Assembly: GCA_932294295.1 (NCBI GenBank)
Contig: OW028584.1
Location: forward strand, 9,618,407-9,682,406
Length of the DNA: 64,000 bases
Source of the DNA: Alitta virens
Lineage: Eukaryota > Annelida > Polychaeta > Phyllodocida > Nereididae
Reading direction: 5' to 3'
Position numbers and translations under genes: made by a program. Shown piece after piece: positions 10,891-21,906 of this stretch; position 1 is the stretch's first letter; every line of letters starts with the position of its first letter. The notes beneath the pieces were generated by a model that made no database searches, was not told the DNA's origin, and saw nothing but the letters and a program-made list of their open reading frames with translations.

Positions 10891-12456
10891 CTTCTGCTGG
10901 CTTCAGAGCTGGCTAATTTGCTTTGGCTAGCTATAGCCAAGTATGGTAAACTAAGGTAAACTATAGCTAGCCATGGCTGTGGCTGGCTGTGGTTAGCTCT
11001 GGCTAGATCTGGCTAGCTCTGGCTAGCTCTGGCTAAGTATGGTAAGCTATGGTAAACTATGGTAAACTATTGCTGTGGCTGGCTTCAGCTGGCTTTAGCT
11101 CAGAGCTAGCATAATTGCTTTAGCTAGCTATGGCTAAGTATGGTAAGCTATGGTAAGCTATGGTAAACTACGTTAAAATATAGCTCTGGCTTCAGCTGCA
11201 GCTGGCTTCTGCTGGCTTCAGAGCTGGCTAATTTGGTTTGGCTAGCTATAGCCAAGTATGGTAAAATAAGGTAAACTATAGCTGTGGCTGGCTGTGGCTG
11301 GCTGTGGCTGGCTGTGGCTGGCTGTGGCTGGCTGTGGCTGGCTGTGGCTAGCTCTGGCTAGCTCTGGCTAGCTCTGGCTAAGTATGGTAAGCTATGGTAA
11401 GCTAAGGTAAACTATGGTAAACTATAGCTGTGGCTGGCTTCAGCTGGCTTGAGAGCTGGCTAATTTGCTTTGGCTAGCTTTGTCTAAGTATGGTTAGCTA
11501 TGGTAAGCTATGGTAAACTGTAGCTCTGGCTGGCTCAGGATGACTCTGGCTAATTCGAGCCACCTGGCTAGCCAGAACAGGCTGCAGCTGGGATGACTGG
11601 CTGACTCTAGCCAACTCTGGCTAGCCAGAGCAGGCTTCAGCTAGCTTTAGAGCTGGCTTCAGAGCCGGCTAATTTGCTTTGGCTTGCTATGGCTAAGTAT
11701 GGTAAGCTATGGTAAGCTATGGTAAACTGTAGCTGTGGCTTCAGCTGCAGCTGCCTTCTGCTGGCTTCAGAGCTGGCTAATTTGCTTTGGCTAGCTATAG
11801 CCAAGTATGGTAAACTAAGGTAAACTATAGCTAGCCATGGCTGTGGCTGGCTGTGGTTAGCTCTGGCTAGATCTGGCTAGCTCTGGCTAGCTCTGGCTAA
11901 GTATGGTAAGCTATGGTAAACTATGGTAAACTATTGCTGTGGCTGGCTTCAGCTGGCTTTAGCTCAGAGCTAGCATAATTGCTTTAGCTAGCTATGGCTA
12001 AGTATGGTAAGCTATGGTAAGCTATGGTAAACTACGTTAAAATATAGCTCTGGCTTCAGCTGCAGCTGGCTTCTGCTGGCTTCAGAGCTGGCTAATTTGG
12101 TTTGGCTAGCTATAGCCAAGTATGGTAAAATAAGGTAAACTATAGCTGTGGCTGGCTGTGGCTGGCTGTGGCTGGCTGTGGCTGGCTGTGGCTGGCTGTG
12201 GCTGGCTGTGGCTGGCTGTGACTGGCTGTGGCTGGCTGTGGCTGGCTGTGGCTAGCTCTGGCTAGCTCTGGCTAGCTCTGGCTAGCTCTGGCTAGCTCTG
12301 GCTAAGTATGGTAAGCTATGGTAAGCTAAGGTAAACTATGGTAAACTATGGTAAACTATAGCTGTGGCTGGCTTCAGCTGGCTTGAGAGCTGTCTAATAT
12401 GCTTTGGCTAGCCATGGCTTAGTATGGTAAACTATGATAAGCTATGGTAAACTATA

Positions 12457-12568
12457 GCTCTGGCTGGCTCTGGCTGGCTCTGGCTGGCTCTAGCTACCTG
12501 GCTGGCTCTGGCTGGCTCTGGCTGGCTCTGGCTGGCTCTGGCTGGCTCTGGCTGGCTCTGGCTGGCTC
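12457..12568 (+). repeat. TGGCTGGCTC decamer tract with CTAGCTACC interruption
   Basis: About eleven units with one interruption, ending at CTCGGGATAAG. Confidence 0.9.
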
Positions 12569-12825
12569 GGGATAAGTATGGTAAGCTATGGTAAGCTATA
12601 GTAAGCTATGGTAAACAATAGCTGTGGCTGGCTCTGGCTAGCTCTGGCTAGCTTTGGCTAAGTATGGTAGGCTATGGTAAGCTATGGTAAACTATGGTAA
12701 ACTATGGTAAACTATAGCTGTGGCTGGCTTCAGCTGGCTTCAGAGCTGGCTAATTTGCTTTGGCTAGGTATGGCTAAGTATGGTAAGCTATGGTAAGCTA
12801 TGGTAAACTGTAGCTCTGGCTGGCT

Positions 12826-15009
12826 CGGGATGACTCTGGCTAATTCTAGCCACCTGGCTAGCCAGAACAGGCTGCAGCTGGGATGACTGGCTTACTCTAG
12901 CCAACTCTGGCTAGCCAAAGCAGGCTTCAACTAACTTTAGAGCTGGCTTCAGAGCTGGCTAATTTGCTTTGGCTTGCTATGGCTAAGTATGGTAAGCTAT
13001 GGTAAGCTATGGTAAACTATGGTAAACTATAGCAGTGGCTTCAGCTGCAGCTGCCTTCTGCTGGCTTCAGAGCTGGCTAATTTGCTTTGGCTAGCTATAG
13101 CCAAGTATGGTAAACTAAGGTAAACTATAGCTAGCCATGGCTGTGGCTGGCTGTGGTTAGCTCTGGCTAGATCTGGCTAGCTCTGGCTAGCTCTGGCTAA
13201 GTATGGTAAGCTATGGTAAACTATGGTAAACTATTGCTGTGGCTGGCTTCAGCTGGCTTTAGCTCAGAGCTAGCATAATTGCTTTAGCTAGCTATGGCTA
13301 AGTATGGTAAGCTATGGTAAGCTATGGTAAACTACGTTAAAATATAGCTCTGGCTTCAGCTGCAGCTGGCTTCTGCTGGCTTCAGAGCTGGCTAATTTGG
13401 TTTGGCTAGCTATAGCCAAGTATGGTAAAATAAGGTAAACTATAGCTGTGGCTGGCTGTGGCTGGCTGTGGCTGGCTGTGGCTGGCTGTGGCTGGCTGTG
13501 GCTGGCTGTGGCTAGCTCTGGCTAGCTCTGGCTAGCTCTGGCTAAGTATGGTAAGCTATGGTAAGCTAAGGTAAACTATGGTAAACTATAGCTGTGGCTG
13601 GCTTCAGCTGGCTTGAGAGCTGGCTAATTTGCTTTGGCTAGCTTTGTCTAAGTATGGTTAGCTATGGTAAGCTATGGTAAACTGTAGCTCTGGCTGGCTC
13701 AGGATGACTCTGGCTAATTCGAGCCACCTGGCTAGCCAGAACAGGCTGCAGCTGGGATGACTGGCTGACTCTAGCCAACTCTGGCTAGCCAGAGCAGGCT
13801 TCAGCTAGCTTTAGAGCTGGCTTCAGAGCCGGCTAATTTGCTTTGGCTTGCTATGGCTAAGTATGGTAAGCTATGGTAAGCTATGGTAAACTGTAGCTGT
13901 GGCTTCAGCTGCAGCTGCCTTCTGCTGGCTTCAGAGCTGGCTAATTTGCTTTGGCTAGCTATAGCCAAGTATGGTAAACTAAGGTAAACTATAGCTAGCC
14001 ATGGCTGTGGCTGGCTGTGGTTAGCTCTGGCTAGATCTGGCTAGCTCTGGCTAGCTCTGGCTAAGTATGGTAAGCTATGGTAAACTATGGTAAACTATTG
14101 CTGTGGCTGGCTTCAGCTGGCTTTAGCTCAGAGCTAGCATAATTGCTTTAGCTAGCTATGGCTAAGTATGGTAAGCTATGGTAAGCTATGGTAAACTACG
14201 TTAAAATATAGCTCTGGCTTCAGCTGCAGCTGGCTTCTGCTGGCTTCAGAGCTGGCTAATTTGGTTTGGCTAGCTATAGCCAAGTATGGTAAAATAAGGT
14301 AAACTATAGCTGTGGCTGGCTGTGGCTGGCTGTGGCTGGCTGTGGCTGGCTGTGGCTGGCTGTGGCTGGCTGTGACTGGCTGTGGCTGGCTGTGGCTGGC
14401 TGTGGCTAGCTCTGGCTAGCTCTGGCTAGCTCTGGCTAGCTCTGGCTAGCTCTGGCTAAGTATGGTAAGCTATGGTAAGCTAAGGTAAACTATGGTAAAC
14501 TATGGTAAACTATAGCTGTGGCTGGCTTCAGCTGGCTTGAGAGCTGTCTAATATGCTTTGGCTAGCCATGGCTTAGTATGGTAAACTATGATAAGCTATG
14601 GTAAACTATAGCTCTGGCTGGCTCTGGCTGGCTCTGGCTGGCTCTAGCTACCTGGCTGGCTCTGGCTGGCTCTGGCTGGCTCTGGCTGGCTCTGGCTGGC
14701 TCTGGCTGGCTCTGGCTAGCTCTGGCTGGCTCTGGCTGGCTCTGGCTGGCTCGGGATAAGTATGGTAAGCTATGGTAAGCTATAGTAAGCTATGGTAAAC
14801 AATAGCTGTGGCTGGCTCTGGCTAGCTCTGGCTAGCTTTGGCTAAGTATGGTAGGCTATGGTAAGCTATGGTAAACTATGGTAAACTATGGTAAACTATA
14901 GCTGTGGCTGGCTTCAGCTGGCTTCAGAGCTGGCTAATTTGCTTTGGCTAGGTATGGCTAAGTATGGTAAGCTATGGTAAGCTATGGTAAACTGTAGCTC
15001 TGGTTGGCT
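12826..15009 (+). repeat. 2.16-kb HOR, copy 4 (2184 bp)
   Basis: Hairpin A at 12826 and hairpin B at 13700, 874 bp apart. It is two decamers longer than copy 3. The extra length sits in the GC-rich tracts. Confidence 0.9.
14611..14752 (+). repeat. TGGCTGGCTC tract with CTAGCTACC and one CTAGC substitution
   Basis: About fourteen units. One unit (about 14711-14720) reads TCTGGCTAGC, a private G-to-A change in this copy. Confidence 0.9.
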
Positions 15010-16412
15010 CGGGATGACTCTGGCTAATTCTAGCCACCTGGCTAGCCAGAACAGGCTGCAGCTGGGATGACTGGCTTACTCTAGCCAACTCTGGCTAGCC
15101 AAAGAAGGCTTCAACTAACTTTAGAGCTGGCTTCAGAGCTGGCTAATTTGCTTTGGCTTGCTATGGCTAAGTATGGTAAGCTATGGTAAGCTATGGTAAA
15201 CTATGGTAAACTATAGCTGTGGCTTCAGCTGCAGCTGCCTTCTGCTGGCTTCAGAGCTGGCTAATTTGCTTTGGCTAGCTATAGCCAAGTATGGTAAACT
15301 AAGGTAAACTATAGCTAGCCATGGCTGTGGCTGGCTGTGGTTAGCTCTGGCTAGATCTGGCTAGCTCTGGCTAGCTCTGGCTAAGTATGGTAAGCTATGG
15401 TAAACTATGGTAAACTATTGCTGTGGCTGGCTTCAGCTGGCTTTAGCTCAGAGCTAGCATAATTGCTTTAGCTAGCTATGGCTAAGTATGGTAAGCTATG
15501 GTAAGCTATGGTAAACTACGTTAAAATATAGCTCTGGCTTCAGCTGCAGCTGGCTTCTGCTGGCTTCAGAGCTGGCTAATTTGGTTTGGCTAGCTATAGC
15601 CAAGTATGGTAAAATAAGGTAAACTATAGCTGTGGCTGGCTGTGGCTGGCTGTGGCTGGCTGTGGCTGGCTGTGGCTGGCTGTGGCTGGCTGTGGCTAGC
15701 TCTGGCTAGCTCTGGCTAGCTCTGGCTAGCTCTGGCTAAGTATGGTAAGCTATGGTAAGCTAAGGTAAACTATGGTAAACTATAGCTGTGGCTGGCTTCA
15801 GCTGGCTTGAGAGCTGGCTAATTTGCTTTGGCTAGCTTTGGCTAAGTATGGTTAGCTATGGTAAGCTATGGTAAACTGTAGCTCTGGCTGGCTCAGGATG
15901 ACTCTGGCTAATTCGAGCCACCTGGCTAGCCAGAACAGGCTGCAGCTGGGATGACTGGCTGACTCTAGCCAACTCTGGCTAGCCAGAGCAGGCTTCAGCT
16001 AGCTTTAGAGCTGGCTTCAGAGCCGGCTAATTTGCTTTGGCTTGCTATGGCTAAGTATGGTAAGCTATGGTAAGCTATGGTAAACTATAGCTGTGGCTTC
16101 AGCTGCAGCTGGCTTCTGCTGACATCAGAGCTGGCTAATTTGCTTTGGCTAGCTATAGCCAAGTATGGTAAACTAAGGTAAACTATAGCTAGCCATGGCT
16201 GTGGCTAGATGTGGCTGGCTGTGGTTAGCTCCGGCTAGATCTGGCTAGCTCTGGCTAGTTCTGGCTAAGTATGGTAAGCTATGGTAAACTATTGCTGTGG
16301 CTCGCTTCAGCTGGCTTTAGCTGGCTTCAGAGCTAGTTAAATTCCTTTGGCTAGCTATGGCTAAGTATGGTAAGCTATGGTAAACTATGGTAAACTGTAG
16401 CTCTGGCTGGCT
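15010..16412 (+). repeat. 2.16-kb HOR, copy 5, truncated
   Basis: Hairpin A at 15010 and hairpin B at 15894 (884 bp) continue the array. The match to copies 1-4 is lost around 16080-16120, where the sequence changes to the CTGACATCAG variant typical of the 19-29 kb region. This is the right edge of the 2.16-kb array. Confidence 0.85.
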
Positions 16413-17210
16413 CGGGATGACTCTGGCTAATTCTAGCCACCTGGCTAGCCAGAACAGGCTGCAGCTGGGATGACTGGCTAACTCTAGCCAACTCTGGCTT
16501 GCCAGAGCAGGCTTCAGCTTGCTTTAGAGCTGGCTTCAGAGCTGGCTAATTTACTTTGGCTTGCTATGGCCAAGTATGGTAAGCTATGGTAAGCTATGGT
16601 AAACTATGGTAAACTATAGCTGTGGCTTCAGCTGCAGCTGGCTTCTGCTGGCTTCAGAGCTGGCTAATTTGCTTTGGCTAACCATAGCCAAGTATGGTAA
16701 ACTCAGGTAAACTATAGCTAGCCATGGCTGTGGCTGGGTGTGGCTGGCTGTGGCTGGCTGTGGCTAGCTCTGGCTAGATCTGGCTTGCTCTGGCTAGCTC
16801 TGGCTAGCTTTGGCTAAGTATGGTAAGCTATGGTAAACAATGGTAAACTATTGCTGTGGCTGGCTTCAGCTGGCTTTACCTGGCTTCAGAGCTAGCTAAA
16901 TTGCTTTGGCTAGCTATCGCTAAGTATGGTAAGCTATGGTAAGCTATGGTAAACTAAACCTTTGGCTGGCTGTGGCTGGCTGTGGCTGGCTGTGACTGGC
17001 TGTGACTGGCTATAGTTGTCTCTGGCTAGCTCTGGCTAAGTATGGTAAGCTATGGTAAGCTATGGTAAACTATGGCTGTGGCTGGCTGTGGATGACTGTG
17101 GCTAGCTCTGGCTAGCTCTGGCTAGCTCTGGCTAGCTCTGGATAAGTATGTTAAGCTATGGTAAGCTATGGTAAGCTTTGGTAAACTATGGCAAACTATA
17201 GCTGTGTCTG

Positions 17211-17280
17211 GATGTGTCTGGATGTGTCTGGCTGTGTCTGGCTGTGTCTGGCTGTGTCTGGCTGTGTCTGGCTGTGTCTG
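17211..17280 (+). repeat. TGTCTGGCTG tract with GGATG variants
   Basis: About eight GTGTCTGG units. The first two joins read GGATGTG instead of GGCTGTG, a substitution found only here. Confidence 0.9.
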
Positions 17281-17900
17281 GCTGTGGCTGGCTGTGGCTG
17301 GCTGTGGCGAGCTGTGGCAAGCTGTGGCTACCTCTGGCTAGCTCTGGTTAGCTCTGGCTAGCTCTGGCTTGCTCTGGCTAGCTCTGGCTAAGTTTGGTAA
17401 GCTATGCCTCTGGCTGGCTGTGGCTGGCTGTGGCTGGCTGTGGCTAGCTCTGGCTAGCTCTGGCTAGCTCTGGCTAGCTCTGGCTAGCTCTGGCTAGCTC
17501 TAGCTAAGTATGGTAAGCTATGGTAAACTATGGAAAACTAAGGTAAACTATAGCTGTGGCTGGCTTCAGCTGGCTTCAGAGCTGGCTAATTTGCTTTGGC
17601 TAGCTATGGCTAAGTATAGTAAGCTATGGTAAGCTATGGTAAGGTTTGGTTAACTATAGCCAACTATAGCTGTGGCTAGCTCTGGCTAGCTCTGGCTAGC
17701 TCTGGCTAAGTATGGTAAGCTATGGTAAGCTATGGCAAGCTATGGTAAGCTATGGAAAACTATGGAAAACTATGGTAAACTATGGTAAACTATGGTAAAC
17801 TATAGCGGTGGCTGGCTTCATCTGGTTTCAGGGCTGTCTAATATGCTTTGGCTAGCCATGGCTTCGTATGGTAAACTATGATAAGCTATGGTAAACTGTA

Positions 17901-18000
17901 GCTCTGGCTGGCTCTGGCTGGCTCTGGCTGGCTCTGGCTGGCTCTGGCTGGCTCTGGCTGGCTCTGGCTGGCTCTGGCTGGCTCTGGCTGGCTCTGGCTG
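17901..18000 (+). repeat. TGGCTGGCTC tract, 10 perfect units
   Basis: Ten uninterrupted GCTCTGGCTG units. It lacks the CTAGCTACC interruption and ends in GCTGGGGATATG rather than GCTCGGGATAAG, so the flank is diverged. Confidence 0.92.
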
Positions 18001-18281
18001 GCTGGGGATATGTATGGTAAGTTATGGTAAGCTATGGTAAGCTATGGTAAACAATAGCTGTGGCTGGCTCTGGCTAGCTCTGGCTAGCTTTGGCTAAGTA
18101 TGGTAGGCTGTGGTAAGCTATGGTAAGCTATGGTAAACTATGGTAAACTATGGTAAACTATGGTAAACTATAGCTGTGGCTGGCTTCAGCTGGCTTCAGA
18201 GCTGGCTAATTTGCTTTGGCTAGCTATGGCTAAGTATGGTAAGCTATGGTAAGCTATGGTAAACTGTAGCTCTGGCTGGCT

Positions 18282-19200
18282 CGGGATGACTCTGGCTAAT
18301 TCTAGCCACCTGGCTAGCCAGAACAGGCTGCAGCTGGGATGACTGGCTAACTCTAGCCAACTCTGGCTAGCCAAAGCAGACTTCAACTAACTTTAGAGCT
18401 GGCTTCAGAGCTGGCTAATTTGCTTTGGCTTGCTATGGCTAAGTATGGTAAGCTATGGTAAGCTATGGTAAACTATGGTAAACTATAGCTGTGGCTTCAG
18501 CTGCAGCTGCCTTCTGCTGGCTTCAGAGCTGGCTAATTTGCTTTGGCTAGCTATAGCCAAGTATGGTAAACTAAGGTAAACTATAGCTAGCCATGGCTGT
18601 GGCTGGCTGTGGTTAGCTCTGGCTAGATCTGGCTAGCTCTGGCTAGCTCTGGCTAAGTATGGTAAGCTATGGTAAACTATGGTAAACTATTGCTGTGGCT
18701 GGCTTCAGCTGGCTTTAGCTGGCCTCAGAGCTAGCATAATTGCTTTAGCTAGCTATGGCTAAGTATGGTAAGCTATGGTAAGCTATGGTAAACTACGTTA
18801 AAATATAGCTCTGACTTCAGCTGCAGCTGGCTTATGCTGGCTTCAGAGCTGGCTAATTTGGTTTGGCTAGCTATAGCCAAGTATGGTAAAATAAGGTAAA
18901 CTATAGCTAGCCATGGCTGTGGCTGGCTGTGGCTGGCTGTGGCTGGCTGTGGCTGGCAGTGGCTGGCTGTGGCTGGCTGTGGCTGGCTGTGGCTAGCTCT
19001 GGCTAGATCTGGCTAGCTCTGGCTAGCTCTGGCTAGCTCTGGCTAAGTATGGTAAGCTATGGTAAGCTAAGGTAAGTTATGGTAAACTATAGCTGTGGCT
19101 GGCTTCAGCTGGCTTGAGAGCTGGCTAATTTGCTTTGGCTAGCTTTGGCTAAGTATGGTTAGCTATGGTAAGCTATGGTAAACTGTAGCTCTGGCTGGCT
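18282..19200 (+). repeat. 919-bp unit between hairpins A and B
   Basis: Hairpin A here combines GGCTAACTC with CCAAAGCAG, a mix of the two common A subtypes. The unit is repeated at 28169-29047 with an offset of about 9.85-9.89 kb. It includes GTTAAAATATAGC, an AATTTGGTTTGG cassette and an AGATCTGG module. Confidence 0.85.
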
Positions 19201-20225
19201 CAGGATGACTCTGGCTAATTCTAGCCACCTGGCTAGCCAGAACAGGCTGCAGCTGGGATGACTGGCTGACTCTAGCCAACTCTGGCTAGCCAGAGCAGGC
19301 TTCAGCTAGCTTTAGAGCTGGCTTCAGAGCCGGCTAATTTGCTTTGGCTTGCTATGGCTAAGTATGGTAAGCTATGGTAAGCTATGGTAAACTATAGCTG
19401 TGGCTTCAGCTGCAGCTGGCTTCTGCTGACATCAGAGCTGGCTAATTTGCTTTGGCTAGCTATAGCCAAGTATGGTAAACTAAGGTAAACTATAGCTAGC
19501 CATGGCTGTGGCTGGCTGTGGCTGGCTGTGGTTAGCTCTGGCTAGATCTGGCTAGCTCTGGCTAGCTCTGGCTAAGTATGGTAAGCTATGGTAAACTATT
19601 GCTGTGGCTCGCTTCAGCTGGCTTTAGCTGGCTTCAGAGCTAGTTAAATTGCTTTGGCTAGCTTTGGCTAAGTATGGTAAGCTATGGTAAACTATGGTAA
19701 ACTGTAGCTCTGGCTGGCTCGGGATGACTCTGGCTAATTCTAGCCACCTGGCTAGCCAGAACAGGCTGCTGCTGGGATGACTGGCTAACTCTAGCCAACT
19801 CTGGCTAGCCAGAGCAGGCTTCAGCTAGCTTTAGAGCTGGCTTCAGAGCCGGCTAATTTGCTTTGGCTTGCTATGGCTAAGTATGGTAAGCTATGGTAAG
19901 CTATGGTAAACTATAGCTGTGGCTTCAGCTGCAGCTGGCTTCTGCTGACATCAGAGCTGGCTAATTTGCTTTGGCTAGCTATAGCCAAGTATGGTAAACT
20001 AAGGTAAACTATAGCTAGCCATGGCTGTGGCTGGCTGTGGCTGGCTGTGGTTAGCTCTGGCTAGATCTGGCTAGCTCTGGCTAGCTCTGGCTAAGTATGG
20101 TAAGCTATGGTAAACTATTGCTGTGGCTCGCTTCAGCTGGCTTTAGCTGGCTTCAGAGCTAGTTAAATTGCTTTGGCTAGCTATGGCTAAGTATGGTAAG
20201 CTATGGTAAGCTATGGTAAACAGTA

Positions 20226-20318
20226 GCTCTGGCTGGCTCTGGCTGGCTCTGGCTGGCTCTGGCTGGCTCTGGCTGGCTCTGGCTGGCTCTGGCTGGCTCG
20301 GCTGGCTCTCCCTGGCTC
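20226..20318 (+). repeat. TGGCTGGCTC tract ending in a CTCTCCCTGG unit
   Basis: About seven GC-rich decamers, then GGCTCGGCTGG and one CTGGCTCTCC-type unit, leading directly into a C-type hairpin module. Confidence 0.9.
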
Positions 20319-20445
20319 GGGATGACTCTGGCTAACTCTAGCCAACTCTGGCTAGCCAGAGCAGTCTGCAACTGGGATGATTGGCTAAGTCTAGCCAACT
20401 CTGGCTAGCCAGAGCAGGCTGCAGCTGGATTCAGATATATCTGGC
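20318..20445 (+). repeat. C-type hairpin module with GATATAT
   Basis: A dimer of ~52-bp half-units starting GGGATGACT and GGGATGATT. Both halves contain the perfect 16-bp palindrome CTCTGGCTAGCCAGAG. It differs from types A and B by AGCAGTCTGCA and GGCTAAGTCTAGCC, and is followed by CAGATATATCTGG, itself a short inverted repeat. Confidence 0.9.
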
Positions 20446-21611
20446 TTCAGCTGGCTTCAGCTGGCTTCAGCTGGCTTCAGCTGGCTTCAGCTGGCTTCAG
20501 AGCTGGCTTCAGAGCTGGCTAATTTGCTTTGGCTAGGTATGGCCAAGTAAGGTAAACTATGGTAAACTGTAGCTAGCCATGGCTGTGGCTCGCTGTGGCT
20601 GGCTCTGGCTAGCCCTGGCTGTGGCTGGCTGTGGTTAGCTCTGGCTAGATCTGGCTAGCTCTGGCAAGCTCTGGCTAAGTATGGTAAGCTATGGTAAACT
20701 ATAGCTGTGGCTTCAGCTGCAGCTGGCTTCTGCTGGCTTCAGAGCTGTGGCTGGCTTCAGCTGGCTTTAGCTGGCTTCAGAGCTAGCCAAATTGCTTTGG
20801 CTAGCTATAGCTAAGTATGGTAAGCTGTGGTAAGCTATGGTAAACTATACCTTTGGCTGGCTGTGGCTGGCTGTGGCTCGCTGTGACTGGCTATGGCTGT
20901 CTCTGGCTAGCTCTGGCTAAGTATGGTAAGCTATGGTAAACTATGGCTGTGGCTGGCTGTGGATGGCTGTGGCTAGCTCTGGATAGCTCTGGATAGCTCT
21001 GGATAAGTATGTTAAGTTATGGTAAGCTATGGTAAGCTTTGGTAGGCTATGGCAAACTATTGCTGTGGCTGGCTGTGGCTGGCGGTGGCTGGCTGTGGCT
21101 GGCTGTGGCTGGCTGTGGCTGGCTGTGGCAAGCTGTGGCTATCTGTGGCTAGCTCTGGCTAGCTCTGGCTAAGTATGGTAAGCTATGGTAAACTATGGCT
21201 GTGACTGGCTGTGGCTGGCTGTGCCTAGCTCTAGCCAGCTCTGGCTAGCTCTGGCTAGCTCTGGCTAAGTATGGTAAACTATGGTAAACTATGGTAAACT
21301 ATTTTAAACTATAGCTGTGGCTGGCTTCAGCTGGCTTCAGAGCTGGCTAATTTGCTTTGGCTAGCTATAGCCAAGTATGGTAAACTAAGGTAAACTATAG
21401 CAAGCCATGGCTGTGGCTGGCTGTGGTTAGCTCTGGCTAGATCTGGCTAGCTCTGGCTAGCTCTGGCTAAGTATGGTAAGCTATGGTAAACTATGGTAAA
21501 CTATTGCTGTGGCTGGCTTCAGCTGGCTTTAGCTGGCCTCAGAGCTAGCATAATTGCTTTAGCTAGCTATGGCTAAGTATGGTAAGCTATGGTAAGCTAT
21601 GGTAAACAGTA

Positions 21612-21684
21612 GCTCTGGCTGGCTCTGGCTGGCTCTGGCTGGCTCTGGCTGGCTCTGGCTGGCTCGGCTGGCTCTCCCTGGCTC
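21612..21684 (+). repeat. TGGCTGGCTC tract ending in a CTCTCCCTGG unit
   Basis: Duplicate of the tract at 20226, with about two fewer units and the same GGCTCGGCTGG end. Confidence 0.9.
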
Positions 21685-21810
21685 GGGATGACTCTGGCTA
21701 ACTCTAGCCAACTCTGGCTAGCCAGAGCAGTCTGCAGCTGGGATGATTGGCTAAGTCTAGCCAACTCTGGCTAGCCAGAGCAGGCTGCAGCTGGATTCAG
21801 ATATATCTGG
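21684..21810 (+). repeat. C-type hairpin module with GATATAT (1366-bp duplicate)
   Basis: Same structure as the module at 20318, except for single substitutions such as GCAGCTGGG instead of GCAACTGGG. Confidence 0.9.
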
Positions 21811-21906
21811 CTTCAGCTGGCTTCAGCTGGCTTCAGCTGGCTTCAGCTGGCTTCAGCTGGCTTCAGCTGGCTTCAGCTGGCTTCAGCTGGCTTCAGCTGG
21901 CTTCAG
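21811..21906 (+). repeat. CTTCAGCTGG decamer tract, ~9 units
   Basis: The longest run of this decamer in the window. The same position next to GATATAT has about six units at 20441 and about three at 24630, 38434 and 45797. This is decamer copy-number change at a fixed site. The run leaves a reading frame open but has no coding signature. Confidence 0.93.

Larger units (their letters stand above)
10662..12825 (+). repeat. 2.16-kb HOR, copy 3 (2164 bp)
   Basis: Hairpin A at 10662 and hairpin B at 11536, again 874 bp apart. The copy is one decamer longer than copy 2. By eye I count only about six CpG dinucleotides in this unit (two CTCGGGA, two ACGTTA, ATTCGAGCC and GCCGGC). Confidence 0.9.
16413..18281 (+). 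repeat. Transition block between HOR families (1869 bp)
   Basis: It starts with hairpin A. About the first 700 bp resemble 27338-28050 (shared GGCTGGGTGTGG and TATCGCTAAG). After this come the GTGGATGAC module, a TGTCTGGCTG tract (17211-17280), an AGCGGTGG module (17804) and an uninterrupted TGGCTGGCTC tract. Private substitutions are common, for example TAACCATAGCC near 16680 and GCTATGCCTC near 17401. It looks like an older, less homogenised segment. Confidence 0.8.

Noticed and set aside
20201..20398. Open frames on the minus strand rich in S, Q, P, E, A and R (also 18186-18386, 24321-24586)
   Set aside because: They are the reverse reading of the same GC-rich tracts and hairpin modules. 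Each peptide repeats a ten-residue pattern dictated by the decamer, and homologous HOR copies do not conserve the frame.
20434..20446. TATA-box-like CAGATATATCTGG as a promoter
   Set aside because: It is a short inverted repeat present only in the C-type modules, with no downstream gene or initiator; it is better read as part of the satellite.
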